Shown here one piece after another: positions 1 to 5,882 of a DNA stretch of 8,698 bases. The notes beneath the pieces were generated by a model, which made no database searches, was not told the DNA's origin, and was given only the letters and a program-made list of their open reading frames with translations. Position 1 is the first letter of the stretch. Each line of letters starts with the position of its first letter. A program made the translations under genes and the position numbers. The stretch comes from an uncultured Blautia sp. GTDB lineage: Bacteria > Bacillota > Clostridia > Lachnospirales > Lachnospiraceae. Where the stretch lies: assembly GCA_900541345.1 (NCBI GenBank), contig UQJE01000096.1, forward strand, positions 1 through 8,698. The letters run 5' to 3'.

Positions 1-1
1 T

Positions 2-877
2 CTTACAGAAGAATGCAGGCATCATAGCAATAGGCTAAAAGATGCAAGGAAGAGACTGGAACTTTTTATTCGAAAAGCAGAGCAGGTGCAGGGAGAATTA
101 AAAGCAGGTTTTCAGCAGGAGAGTGCTCTTTTGGAAAAATGGGAAAATCAGGAAGAGAGGCCGGAAAAGATTCTCGCAGCAGCAGAAATAGAGCTGGAGC
201 GTTTGAAAACAGAGAGAAGCATTTTGGAAATCCGATGGCAGGAAGTCTCAGGGGAGAGAATTTCAAATGAGCGGACAGAACAAGTATTAAAAAAATACGA
301 AAAAGAGTATGTGAGCTTAAAGAAAGCTTATGAATTGATTCATCATTTAAGTCAGACTGCCTGCGGTTCTCTTGCGGGAACAGCAAAGATTGATTTTGAG
401 TCCTATATTCAGAGACAGTATTTTCAGAAGATTATCGCAAAGGCAAACCAGAGACTCATTCAGATGACTGCAGGACAGTTTATTTTAAAATGCAGAAATC
501 TGGAAAATTTGGGAAACAGAGGAAAGGTTGGTCTTGATCTGAATGTATACAGTCTTGTGACAGAAAGCGAGCGCGATGTAAAAACCCTTTCCGGAGGAGA
601 GTCTTTTATGGCGGCACTTTCTATGGCGCTTGGTCTTGCAGATACCATAGGAGACAGCGTCGGTGCTGTACGGCTTGACACACTTTTTATAGATGAGGGA
701 TTCGGTTCTCTTGATGAAAATTCCAGAGAACAGGCAATTCGCGTTCTTTATGACCTGGCAGGAGAAAACCGACTGATTGGGATTATTTCCCACGTGACAG
801 AATTAAAGGAACAGATTGAACCGAAAATTATTGTGAAAAAAACAAAGAAAGGAAGCCGTCTTTCATGGCTTTTATAG
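2..877 (+). CDS. sbcC: Exonuclease SbcC, C-terminal part (5' end outside window)
   Basis: This is the C-terminal 291 residues of SbcC, the ABC/SMC-type ATPase that pairs with the nuclease SbcD to cut hairpins and protein-blocked DNA ends. The frame is open from base 2 with no stop, so the gene begins upstream. A GTG at 86 lies inside the gene and is not its start. The first part is a charged, Glu/Lys-rich stretch typical of the returning arm of the long coiled coil. The C-terminal ATPase lobe follows: an ABC signature LSGGES (bases 587-604), a Walker B strand LDTLFIDE (674-697) with the D-loop GSLD just after it, and an H-loop ISHV near 785-796. The Walker A lobe would lie outside the window. 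The stop TAG at 875-877 is 9 bases before the thioesterase start, which suggests co-transcription. The family call is firm. RecF/RecN-type or SMC proteins are less likely because the FMAALSMALGLAD helix is typical of SbcC. Confidence 0.93.
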   Translation, partial: LTEECRHHSNRLKDARKRLELFIRKAEQVQGELKAGFQQESALLEKWENQEERPEKILAAAEIELERLKTERSILEIRWQEVSGERISNERTEQVLKKYEKEYVSLKKAYELIHHLSQTACGSLAGTAKIDFESYIQRQYFQKIIAKANQRLIQMTAGQFILKCRNLENLGNRGKVGLDLNVYSLVTESERDVKTLSGGESFMAALSMALGLADTIGDSVGAVRLDTLFIDEGFGSLDENSREQAIRVLYDLAGENRLIGIISHVTELKEQIEPKIIVKKTKKGSRLSWLL

Positions 878-886
878 GGAGAAAAA

Positions 887-1366
887 ATGAATAGAAAAAT
901 GCTTTCCGTGGAAGATTCCAGAACAGAACAAGTTCATCTTGTGATGCAGCCGCATTTAAATGCAGGAGGGCGCCTTTTCGGAGGGATGCTGATGCAGTGG
1001 ATTGACGAGGTGGCAAGTGTAGTTGCCATGCGCCATGCAGGGACTAAAAGAGTGACAACGGCAGCCATTGATAATCTGCAGTTTAAACAGCCCACACGTG
1101 AGGGAGAACTTCTTGTGCTTGTGGGGTATATAACGTATGTGGGAAATACTTCTATGGAGGTGGAGGTAGATACGTATGTGGAACATTCTGATGGTCTTTG
1201 TTATTCTGTAAACAGGGCGTTTCTTGTGATGGTGGCAATGGATGAAAAAGAGCGTCCTTTGCAGGTTCCCGGGCTTCTTGTAAAGACAGAGGCGGAAAAA
1301 GCAAGATATGAGGCTGGGATTCAGAGAAGAAAAATGCGTAAAGAACGGCAAAAAAATGGATTTTAA
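887..1366 (+). CDS. Acyl-CoA thioesterase, single hotdog domain
   Basis: This is a 159-residue acyl-CoA hydrolase of the hotdog superfamily (YciA/ACOT-like group), which releases free fatty acid and CoA from acyl-CoA in the cytosol. The N-terminal region carries the family pattern: Asn25 in HLNAGGRLFGG, then the central helix MLMQWIDEVA with Asp40. These are the expected catalytic Asn and Asp. The strand VTTAAIDNLQFKQP and the later segment around GNTSMEVEVDTYVE complete the fold. The length matches single-domain members, with a basic C-terminal tail (RRKMRKERQK). The ATG is preceded by AGGGAG at 877-882 and no earlier start fits. It sits 9 bases after sbcC and is probably in the same transcript, although the two have no obvious functional link. 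The exact acyl chain preference cannot be read from sequence. Confidence 0.9.
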   Translation: MNRKMLSVEDSRTEQVHLVMQPHLNAGGRLFGGMLMQWIDEVASVVAMRHAGTKRVTTAAIDNLQFKQPTREGELLVLVGYITYVGNTSMEVEVDTYVEHSDGLCYSVNRAFLVMVAMDEKERPLQVPGLLVKTEAEKARYEAGIQRRKMRKERQKNGF

Positions 1367-1369
1367 TGA

Positions 1370-1398
1370 TTGAAAAAAGCACAGAAAATTTATATAAT
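1370..1398 (+). promoter_or_regulatory. Predicted sigma-A promoter ahead of the broken kinase gene
   Basis: The -35 box TTGAAA (1370-1375) and a perfect -10 box TATAAT (1393-1398) are separated by exactly 17 bases. Transcription would start near 1405, some 47 bases before the ATG at 1452. The AT-rich surroundings fit a housekeeping promoter. It starts only four bases after the thioesterase stop codon. It would drive the kinase remnant and possibly read on into the lipoprotein gene. Confidence 0.7.
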
Positions 1399-1451
1399 AT
1401 ACATTAATAATTAAAAAACGTACGATAAATCCGATGAAAGGGGCGATATAC

Positions 1452-1824
1452 ATGAAAATTGTGACTATTAACCGGGAATACGGAAGCGGTGGACGAAGAG
1501 TTGCATTTATGCTTTCTGAGAAGTTGGGAATTTCCTGCTATGACAGCAATCTTCTTATGGTAGCAGGGGAGCGCTATGGAATTAATCCGGATTTTCCGGA
1601 GGGATTTGATGAGCAGAAAAGCATCAGCCTTCTTTATGGGATCTCGCTGATTGCAAACAACTGGGCAGATGAGGACAGATCGCCAAAGACGTGATGATTA
1701 TTACTTCCATACAGGAAAAGAGTGGGATAAAAAAGAAAATTATGATATTTGTCTGAATACTTCTACTCTTGGAATGGAAGGGTGTGTGAATATCATTGCA
1801 GCACTTGCAAAAAAGACATCTTAG
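1452..1824 (+). pseudogene. Cytidylate kinase-like protein, internally deleted and frameshifted
   Basis: This is a remnant of a cytidylate kinase-like family gene (nucleotide kinase fold, usually about 200 residues). The N-terminal part from ATG 1452 reads MKIVTINREYGSGGRR, the family's start and its P-loop-like glycine motif, and continues for 80 residues to a TGA at 1692-1694. The family's typical C-terminus is present in the +1 frame, from about 1675 to the TAG at 1822-1824. There RRDDYYFHTGKEW and NYDICLNTSTLGMEG match the usual Tyr-rich 'YYxxYTGxxW...NYDLCLNTSxLG' ending. Together they make about 124 codons, so roughly 75 central codons are missing, including the segment that normally carries a conserved 'GRCAD'-like region. 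The join is probably near 1665-1680. Start choice: AAAGGGG at 1437-1443 is 8 bases from ATG 1452, and the in-frame ATG at 1434 has no such site. An intact short kinase is unlikely. The N-terminal piece could still be translated as an 80-residue peptide. Confidence 0.8.
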
Positions 1825-1867
1825 AAAGGGATAGTGTGAAAAATCTATAAAATTCATCTGCCTTTGG

Positions 1868-1896
1868 TTGACAAGAATGGGATACTCTGTAATAAT
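1868..1896 (+). promoter_or_regulatory. Predicted sigma-A promoter for the lipoprotein gene
   Basis: A perfect -35 box TTGACA (1868-1873) is followed after 17 bases by AATAAT (1891-1896), a five-of-six match to the -10 consensus. The predicted start of transcription is near 1903, giving a leader of about 45 bases before ATG 1948. The stretch between the kinase remnant and the lipoprotein (1825-1947) holds nothing else I can support. Confidence 0.65.
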
Positions 1897-1947
1897 GAAC
1901 AGGATAAAAGTGAAATACAGGATTCCATTTTATGGGAGGCGTTATAA

Positions 1948-2928
1948 ATGAAAAAAAGATATTTGATACTTGTGGGACTTCTGGCTGCAGCGGTTCTGGC
2001 AGCAGGCTGCGGAAAGAAAAAGGAGGAACCGGTACAGAAAGCAGAAGTAACTGTAACTCCAACTCCAAAAGCAGACGGCGGTCTCGTAGATATGCAGAAA
2101 ACGGAAGATGAAAATGCAAAGATAAAAAATATAATAGGAACAAAGACAGAAACTTCAGGAAGTCTTGTTCTTATTAATAATATGGGAGACGAGATTTCTT
2201 CTATATATATCCGACCAAATGTGCCGGAAGAGGAAGCGTATGATGAGGATGGAGAAGATTCCTGGGGCAATGAACTTGTCCAGGGGAAATTTACTCTGAA
2301 AAATGGAGATAAAGCGCTTTATTATTATGAAAAAAATCAGAAGGACGGAGATGGGAATACGATCACTTCCTTTGATATTCGAATTTCTTTTACAGACGAA
2401 GAAAAAAATGAATGTTTCTTCCGCGATCTTCCGCTTTCTTCTATAAAACAGATTACACTCTGCATGGATGGAAGCGGTGAGGATGGCATTCCTTATGCAA
2501 AATATCTTACAACAACAGGAACAAAGCTTGTCTCTACTTTAAAAGATGTAAAAGAACGTCTTGGAATAGACGGAGAGGATTCGGAAGAAGACGAAGAAAC
2601 AGAAGATGAGACAACTCCGACACCAGAACCAACGGAGAATCCGGAAGTTACTGATACACCGGAAGAGCCGACCGACACACCGGAACCGACTGTGGCGCCG
2701 GATCCTGAGGAACCGGAAGATCCAGAACCCGACCCCGGGGCAGAGCAGGCTTCACAATATATCGGACAATCTCTGGATTCCTTGATCGGGGCAATGGGAA
2801 GTCCGGCAAGCAGTGATTATGAAGAAGATCCGGGAACAGGAAAAACGGGGTATCATCACTACGATACCTTTACAGTTTCTACTACAGTTGATGAAAATGG
2901 TAATGAAATTGTAGCTGCAATATGGTAA
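1948..2928 (+). CDS. Secreted lipoprotein of unknown function with acidic Pro-rich linker
   Basis: This is a predicted lipoprotein of 326 residues, anchored outside the cytoplasmic membrane. Residues 1-21 form a lipoprotein signal: basic MKKR, a hydrophobic core, then LAAGC with Cys21 as the lipidated residue. A lysine-rich and Thr/Pro tether follows (about 22-45). Residues about 68-205 look like one beta-rich domain (GSLVLINNMGDEISSIYI, DSWGNEL, ITSFDIRISF, SSIKQITL). I associate this pattern with uncharacterised Clostridia lipoproteins. Residues about 208-264 are a low-complexity linker of Glu, Asp, Pro and Thr with repeated TPEP-like units. Residues 269-326 form a small C-terminal domain (YIGQSLDSLIGAMGSP... 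YDTFTVSTTVDENG) that also recurs in such lipoproteins; its outline resembles BamE/SmpA-like modules, but that is only a guess. GGGAGG at 1934-1939 is 8 bases from the ATG. It has its own promoter and lies 47 bases before pyrH. No enzyme motif is visible, so a binding or envelope role is inference. Confidence 0.82.
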   Translation: MKKRYLILVGLLAAAVLAAGCGKKKEEPVQKAEVTVTPTPKADGGLVDMQKTEDENAKIKNIIGTKTETSGSLVLINNMGDEISSIYIRPNVPEEEAYDEDGEDSWGNELVQGKFTLKNGDKALYYYEKNQKDGDGNTITSFDIRISFTDEEKNECFFRDLPLSSIKQITLCMDGSGEDGIPYAKYLTTTGTKLVSTLKDVKERLGIDGEDSEEDEETEDETTPTPEPTENPEVTDTPEEPTDTPEPTVAPDPEEPEDPEPDPGAEQASQYIGQSLDSLIGAMGSPASSDYEEDPGTGKTGYHHYDTFTVSTTVDENGNEIVAAIW

Positions 2929-2931
2929 AAT
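2923..2931 (+). promoter_or_regulatory. Possible extended -10 promoter for pyrH, overlapping the lipoprotein stop
   Basis: TGGTAAAAT fits the extended -10 form TG-N-TAAAAT, a five-of-six match to TATAAT, and it contains the TAA stop of the lipoprotein gene (2926-2928). No good -35 box lies 16-18 bases upstream, which extended -10 promoters can tolerate. It would give pyrH a start of transcription about 38 bases before its ATG. The AT-rich context makes a chance match possible. Confidence 0.35.
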
Positions 2932-2975
2932 AGAAGCAGCTTAAAAAGCATGAAAAAGAAACAGAGGTAAAAAGG

Positions 2976-3680
2976 ATGAAACGAGTATTATTAAAGTTAA
3001 GCGGTGAGGCACTTGCAGGAGAAAAGAAAACCGGTTTTGACGAGGCAACCGTCATTGCAGTTTCGAAACAGATTCGTACGATTGTTGAAGAAGGCATGGA
3101 AGTGGGAATTGTAATCGGTGGTGGAAATTACTGGAGAGGCCGTACAAGCGAGACAATCAACAGAAATAAGGCAGACCAGATAGGAATGCTTGCCACGATT
3201 ATGAACTGTATTTATGTTTCAGATATCTGTCGTTATCTCGGATTAAAAACAGAGATATTTACCCCTTTTGTATGCGGAGGCTTTACAACGCTTTATTCCA
3301 AAGACGCAGTAGAAGAAAGCTTTGCCGCAGGCAAGGTGGTGTTTTTTGCAGGCGGTACAGGACACCCTTATTTTTCAACAGATACAGCTACTGTTCTTCG
3401 TGCAGTTGAGATCGAGGCGGAAGCAATCCTCCTTGCAAAGGCAGTAGATGGAATTTACGACAGCGATCCGAAGGTAAATCCGAAAGCAGTAAAATATGAT
3501 GAGATTTCTATCGAAGAAGTAGTGGAAAAGAAGCTGGCTGCGATGGATCTTACTGCATCTATCATGTGTCTGGAACAGAAAATGCCGATGCTTGTATTTG
3601 GATTAGATGAAGACAACAGTATTGTAAATGCAGTTCATGGAAAATTCTCCGGCACAAAGGTGACCGTGCAGGATAAATAA
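2976..3680 (+). CDS. pyrH: UMP kinase
   Basis: UMP kinase phosphorylates UMP to UDP with ATP, the first committed step from UMP to UTP and CTP, as a cytosolic hexamer in bacteria. The 234-residue length is typical. Visible family motifs are KLSGEAL at 7-13, the phosphate-binding loop GGGNYWRG at 48-55, ADQIGMLATIMN at 66-77, the UMP-binding segment GGTGHPYFSTDTA at 126-138, and the nucleotide loop AKAVDGIYDSDP at 153-164. The GTGH variant of the proteobacterial GTGN loop is usual in clostridia. AGAGGT at 2963-2968 lies 7 bases from the ATG. It is followed by frr after a 40-base gap, the standard neighbour. In many Firmicutes rpsB and tsf precede pyrH; here a lipoprotein gene takes that place. 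Confidence 0.97.
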   Translation: MKRVLLKLSGEALAGEKKTGFDEATVIAVSKQIRTIVEEGMEVGIVIGGGNYWRGRTSETINRNKADQIGMLATIMNCIYVSDICRYLGLKTEIFTPFVCGGFTTLYSKDAVEESFAAGKVVFFAGGTGHPYFSTDTATVLRAVEIEAEAILLAKAVDGIYDSDPKVNPKAVKYDEISIEEVVEKKLAAMDLTASIMCLEQKMPMLVFGLDEDNSIVNAVHGKFSGTKVTVQDK

Positions 3681-3704
3681 AATTTAAAATAAGGAAAGAA
3701 TGAA

Positions 3705-3712
3705 AGAGGGAG
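3705..3712 (+). promoter_or_regulatory. Ribosome binding site that fixes the frr start
   Basis: AGAGGGAG lies 8 bases before ATG 3721. It falls inside the extension that would be used if translation began at the in-frame ATG 3700, and that upstream ATG has only AAGGAAAG at very short spacing. The site therefore favours 3721, which also gives the family's usual N-terminus. Confidence 0.75.
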
Positions 3713-3720
3713 ACAGAATA

Positions 3721-4272
3721 ATGGACGAAAGAATTCAGAAATATGAAGACAAAATGAAAAAAACACTGGTGGGATTTGAGACAGAGCTTACTACAATCCG
3801 TGCAGGAAGAGCAAATCCGCATATTCTCGATAAGCTTACAGTAGAATATTACGGGACTCCTACACCGCTTCAGCAGGTGGCAAACATTACAGTTCCGGAA
3901 GCGCGTATGATTCAGATTCAGCCGTGGGAAGCAAGTCTTATTAAAAGTATTGAAAAAGCAATTCTTGTTTCTGATCTGGGATTAAACCCGAGCAACGACG
4001 GAAAAGTAATCCGTCTTATTTTCCCGGAGCTTACAGAAGAGCGCCGTAAAGAGCTTGTAAAAGATGTTAAGAAAAAAGGTGAGGGCGCAAAGGTTGCAGT
4101 CCGCAATATCCGTCGTGACGCCAACGATGCTTTCAAAAAAATGGCAAAAGAAGATGTATCTGAAGATGAAATCAAAGAGCTGGAAGAGAAGGTTCAGAAG
4201 CTCACAGATAAATTTGTGAAGGATATTGACGCGGCAGTAGAAAATAAATCAAAAGAAATTCTGACTGTATAA
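3721..4272 (+). CDS. frr: Ribosome recycling factor
   Basis: Ribosome recycling factor works with EF-G and IF3 to split the post-termination ribosome and free the mRNA. From ATG 3721 the protein has 183 residues, against about 185 in the family. The start at 3700 would add seven residues (MKEGDRI) not seen in relatives. Domain I helices hold TTIRAGRANPHILDKL at 24-39. The domain II hinge and beta region follow (YYGTPTPLQQVANITVPEARMIQIQPW, about 43-69). The long C-terminal helices contain VRNIRRDAND at 127-136, with the conserved Arg residues (128, 131, 132) that contact the ribosome. It sits between pyrH and uppS as in most Firmicutes. A 90-base gap with a hairpin separates it from uppS. Confidence 0.97.
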   Translation: MDERIQKYEDKMKKTLVGFETELTTIRAGRANPHILDKLTVEYYGTPTPLQQVANITVPEARMIQIQPWEASLIKSIEKAILVSDLGLNPSNDGKVIRLIFPELTEERRKELVKDVKKKGEGAKVAVRNIRRDANDAFKKMAKEDVSEDEIKELEEKVQKLTDKFVKDIDAAVENKSKEILTV

Positions 4273-4282
4273 AAAGAGTAAG

Positions 4283-4312
4283 AAGGAGAGCTTTCTTTTG
4301 GAAGCTCTCTTT
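4283..4312 (+). terminator. Strong hairpin between frr and uppS, possible leaky terminator or attenuator
   Basis: Bases 4283-4295 pair with 4300-4312 around a TTTT loop. The core GAGAGCTT (4286-4293) pairs perfectly with AAGCTCTC (4302-4309). It is extended inward by one G-T and one C-G pair, and outward by one G-T and two A-T pairs. The stem begins 10 bases after the frr stop. The bases after the stem read CCCTATGC, so there is no proper U-tract beyond the TTT already in the stem. A complete stop of transcription is therefore unlikely. Partial termination, or an RNA-stability or processing element between the two halves of the operon, fits better. Confidence 0.55.
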
Positions 4313-4362
4313 CCCTATGCGGGAATTAAAAAACCGATACAGACAGAAACGGAGGAAGAGGA

Positions 4363-5070
4363 ATGAACGTACCGAATCATATCGCAATCATTCTCGATGG
4401 AAACGGGCGCTGGGCAAAGAAAAAGGGAATGCCAAGGAGCTACGGTCATGTGAAAGGCTGTGCCAATCTGGAAACCATCTGCGATGATATGAAAGAGCTC
4501 GGCGTAAAATATCTTACGGTTTATGCTTTTTCCACAGAAAACTGGAAGCGTTCCAGAGAAGAAGTGGAAGGCCTTATGAAGCTGTTTCGAAACTACCTGA
4601 AAAAGTGTATTAAGATTGCAGAAAAAAATAAAATGCGGGTTCGCGTAATCGGAGATATAACTGCTTTTGATAAAGATATTCAGGAACGGATCGCATACCT
4701 TGAGGAGTTCTCAAAAAAATATGATGATCTTCATTTCCAGATTGCATTAAATTACGGAAGCCGTGATGAAATTGCGAGAGGAATGCGCCGTCTTGCCCAG
4801 GACGCTGCCGAAGGAAAAATAAAGCCGGAAGATGTAGATGAAGAAATGGTGGAAAGCTATCTTGATACAGCGGGAATCCCGGATCCGGATCTTATGATTC
4901 GAACAAGCGGCGAGCTTCGCCTTTCTAATTTTCTTTTGTGGCAGCTTGCATATACGGAATTTTACTTTACAGATGTTGCCTGGCCGGATTTCAACAGAGA
5001 GGAATTAATCCGCGCCATTGAGAAATATAATGCAAGAGACAGAAGGTACGGAGGAGTAAAGGAGGAATAA
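4363..5070 (+). CDS. uppS: Isoprenyl transferase (undecaprenyl diphosphate synthase)
   Basis: This is a cis-prenyltransferase that extends farnesyl diphosphate with isopentenyl diphosphate to undecaprenyl diphosphate, the lipid carrier for peptidoglycan and other wall polymers, at the cytoplasmic face of the membrane. It has 235 residues, slightly shorter than the E. coli protein. Motifs are IILDGNGRWA at 9-18 with catalytic Asp12, SYGHVKG at 26-32, YAFSTENW at 54-61, LNYGSRDE at 129-136, and RTSGELRLSNFLLWQ at 180-194 followed by Glu199 in AYTEFYF. GGAGGAA at 4351-4357 is 5 bases before the ATG. It lies between frr and cdsA, and with dxr in the same cluster it links isoprenoid supply to the cell-wall carrier. 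Confidence 0.96.
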   Translation: MNVPNHIAIILDGNGRWAKKKGMPRSYGHVKGCANLETICDDMKELGVKYLTVYAFSTENWKRSREEVEGLMKLFRNYLKKCIKIAEKNKMRVRVIGDITAFDKDIQERIAYLEEFSKKYDDLHFQIALNYGSRDEIARGMRRLAQDAAEGKIKPEDVDEEMVESYLDTAGIPDPDLMIRTSGELRLSNFLLWQLAYTEFYFTDVAWPDFNREELIRAIEKYNARDRRYGGVKEE

Positions 5071-5072
5071 AG

Positions 5073-5867
5073 ATGTTTAAAACCAGATTATTAAGTGGGA
5101 TCATGCTGGTTATCATTGCACTTTTTACAATCATAAGCGGAGGATACATCCTGTTTTTTACTCTTCTGGCAGTGTCACTGATTGGAATACGCGAACTGTT
5201 CCGGGCAATGAAGGTACAGGAGGGGAAGACCAATATTCTTGCCGCAGCAGGTTATATCGGAGCTGCTCTTTATTATGGCGCGCTTCTTCTTGGATTTGAA
5301 AAATACGGAATGATGGCAGTGATTTGTTCCCTGATTTTAATTATGTTTGTGTATGTGTTTACATATCCAAAATATCATGCAGAGCAGATTATGGCGACAT
5401 TTTTCGGTGTGATTTATGTGGCGGTAATGCTGTCCTTCATTTATCTTACAAGAAACCTGCCGGATGGGAAATTCCTTGTATGGCTGATTTTCCTTTGTTC
5501 TTGGGGGTGTGATACTTGTGCATACTGTGTGGGAATGCTGATAGGAAAACACAAGATGGCTCCTGTATTGAGTCCAAAAAAATCAGTGGAGGGAGCTGTT
5601 GGAGGTGTTCTTGGTGCAGCGCTTTTAGGCGTGGCATATGCGGCGGCAACAAAAGGACCCCTGATGGAATATGCAGTAATCTGCGCGGTGGGAGCTCTTA
5701 TTTCTATGGTGGGAGATCTGGCTGCTTCTGCAATTAAAAGAAATCAGGAGATTAAGGATTATGGAACTCTGATACCGGGACACGGCGGAATTCTGGATCG
5801 TTTTGACAGCGTGATTTTTACAGCGCCTGTCATATATTTCCTTGCAAAGCTGGTTCTCGGAATTTAA
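5073..5867 (+). CDS. cdsA: Phosphatidate cytidylyltransferase (CDP-diglyceride synthase)
   Basis: This is an integral membrane enzyme that makes CDP-diacylglycerol from CTP and phosphatidic acid, the branch point of phospholipid synthesis. It has 264 residues, mostly hydrophobic segments that look like seven or eight membrane helices. The family signature is complete at residues 219-245: SAIKR, then KD, then the IPGHGGILDRFD stretch, which holds the metal and substrate binding Asp residues. SMVGDLAAS just before it is also conserved. The start lies 2 bases after the uppS stop, and its GGAGGA site (5061-5066) is inside the end of uppS, so translation of the two is probably coupled. Confidence 0.96.
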   Translation: MFKTRLLSGIMLVIIALFTIISGGYILFFTLLAVSLIGIRELFRAMKVQEGKTNILAAAGYIGAALYYGALLLGFEKYGMMAVICSLILIMFVYVFTYPKYHAEQIMATFFGVIYVAVMLSFIYLTRNLPDGKFLVWLIFLCSWGCDTCAYCVGMLIGKHKMAPVLSPKKSVEGAVGGVLGAALLGVAYAAATKGPLMEYAVICAVGALISMVGDLAASAIKRNQEIKDYGTLIPGHGGILDRFDSVIFTAPVIYFLAKLVLGI

Positions 5868-5870
5868 TAA

Positions 5871-5876
5871 AGGGGG
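5871..5876 (+). promoter_or_regulatory. Ribosome binding site that decides between two dxr starts
   Basis: AGGGGG ends 3 bases before ATG 5880 and 6 bases before ATG 5883. The second spacing is the normal one, and starting there gives the usual MKKIAILGSTGSIG beginning. The choice changes the protein by one Met only. Confidence 0.6.
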
Positions 5877-5882
5877 CTTATG

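Noticed and set aside
956..1453. Long open frames on the - strand, for example opposite the thioesterase (956-1453) and dxr (5864-6379).
   Set aside because: They lie opposite well-identified genes, have no recognisable protein content and no ribosome binding sites of their own that I can see.
1895..1951. An 18-codon basic ORF (MNRIKVKYRIPFYGRRYK) whose TGA overlaps the lipoprotein ATG, suggestive of a coupled leader peptide.
   Set aside because: Its ATG overlaps the predicted -10 box at 1891-1896, so transcripts from that promoter would lack it, and there is no Shine-Dalgarno site before it.
2608..2740. Repeated TPEP/PEEP units in the lipoprotein gene as a DNA tandem repeat.
   Set aside because: The DNA repeats are irregular; this is a low-complexity acidic Pro/Thr protein linker with no fixed repeat unit.
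2938..2951. A short inverted repeat GCTT/AAGC after the lipoprotein stop as a terminator.
   Set aside because: The stem is only about four base pairs with no U-tract, too weak to support.
2950..2970. A six-codon ORF (MKKKQR) just before pyrH as a possible leader peptide.
   Set aside because: It is too short, has no ribosome binding site, and its end is simply the pyrH Shine-Dalgarno region.
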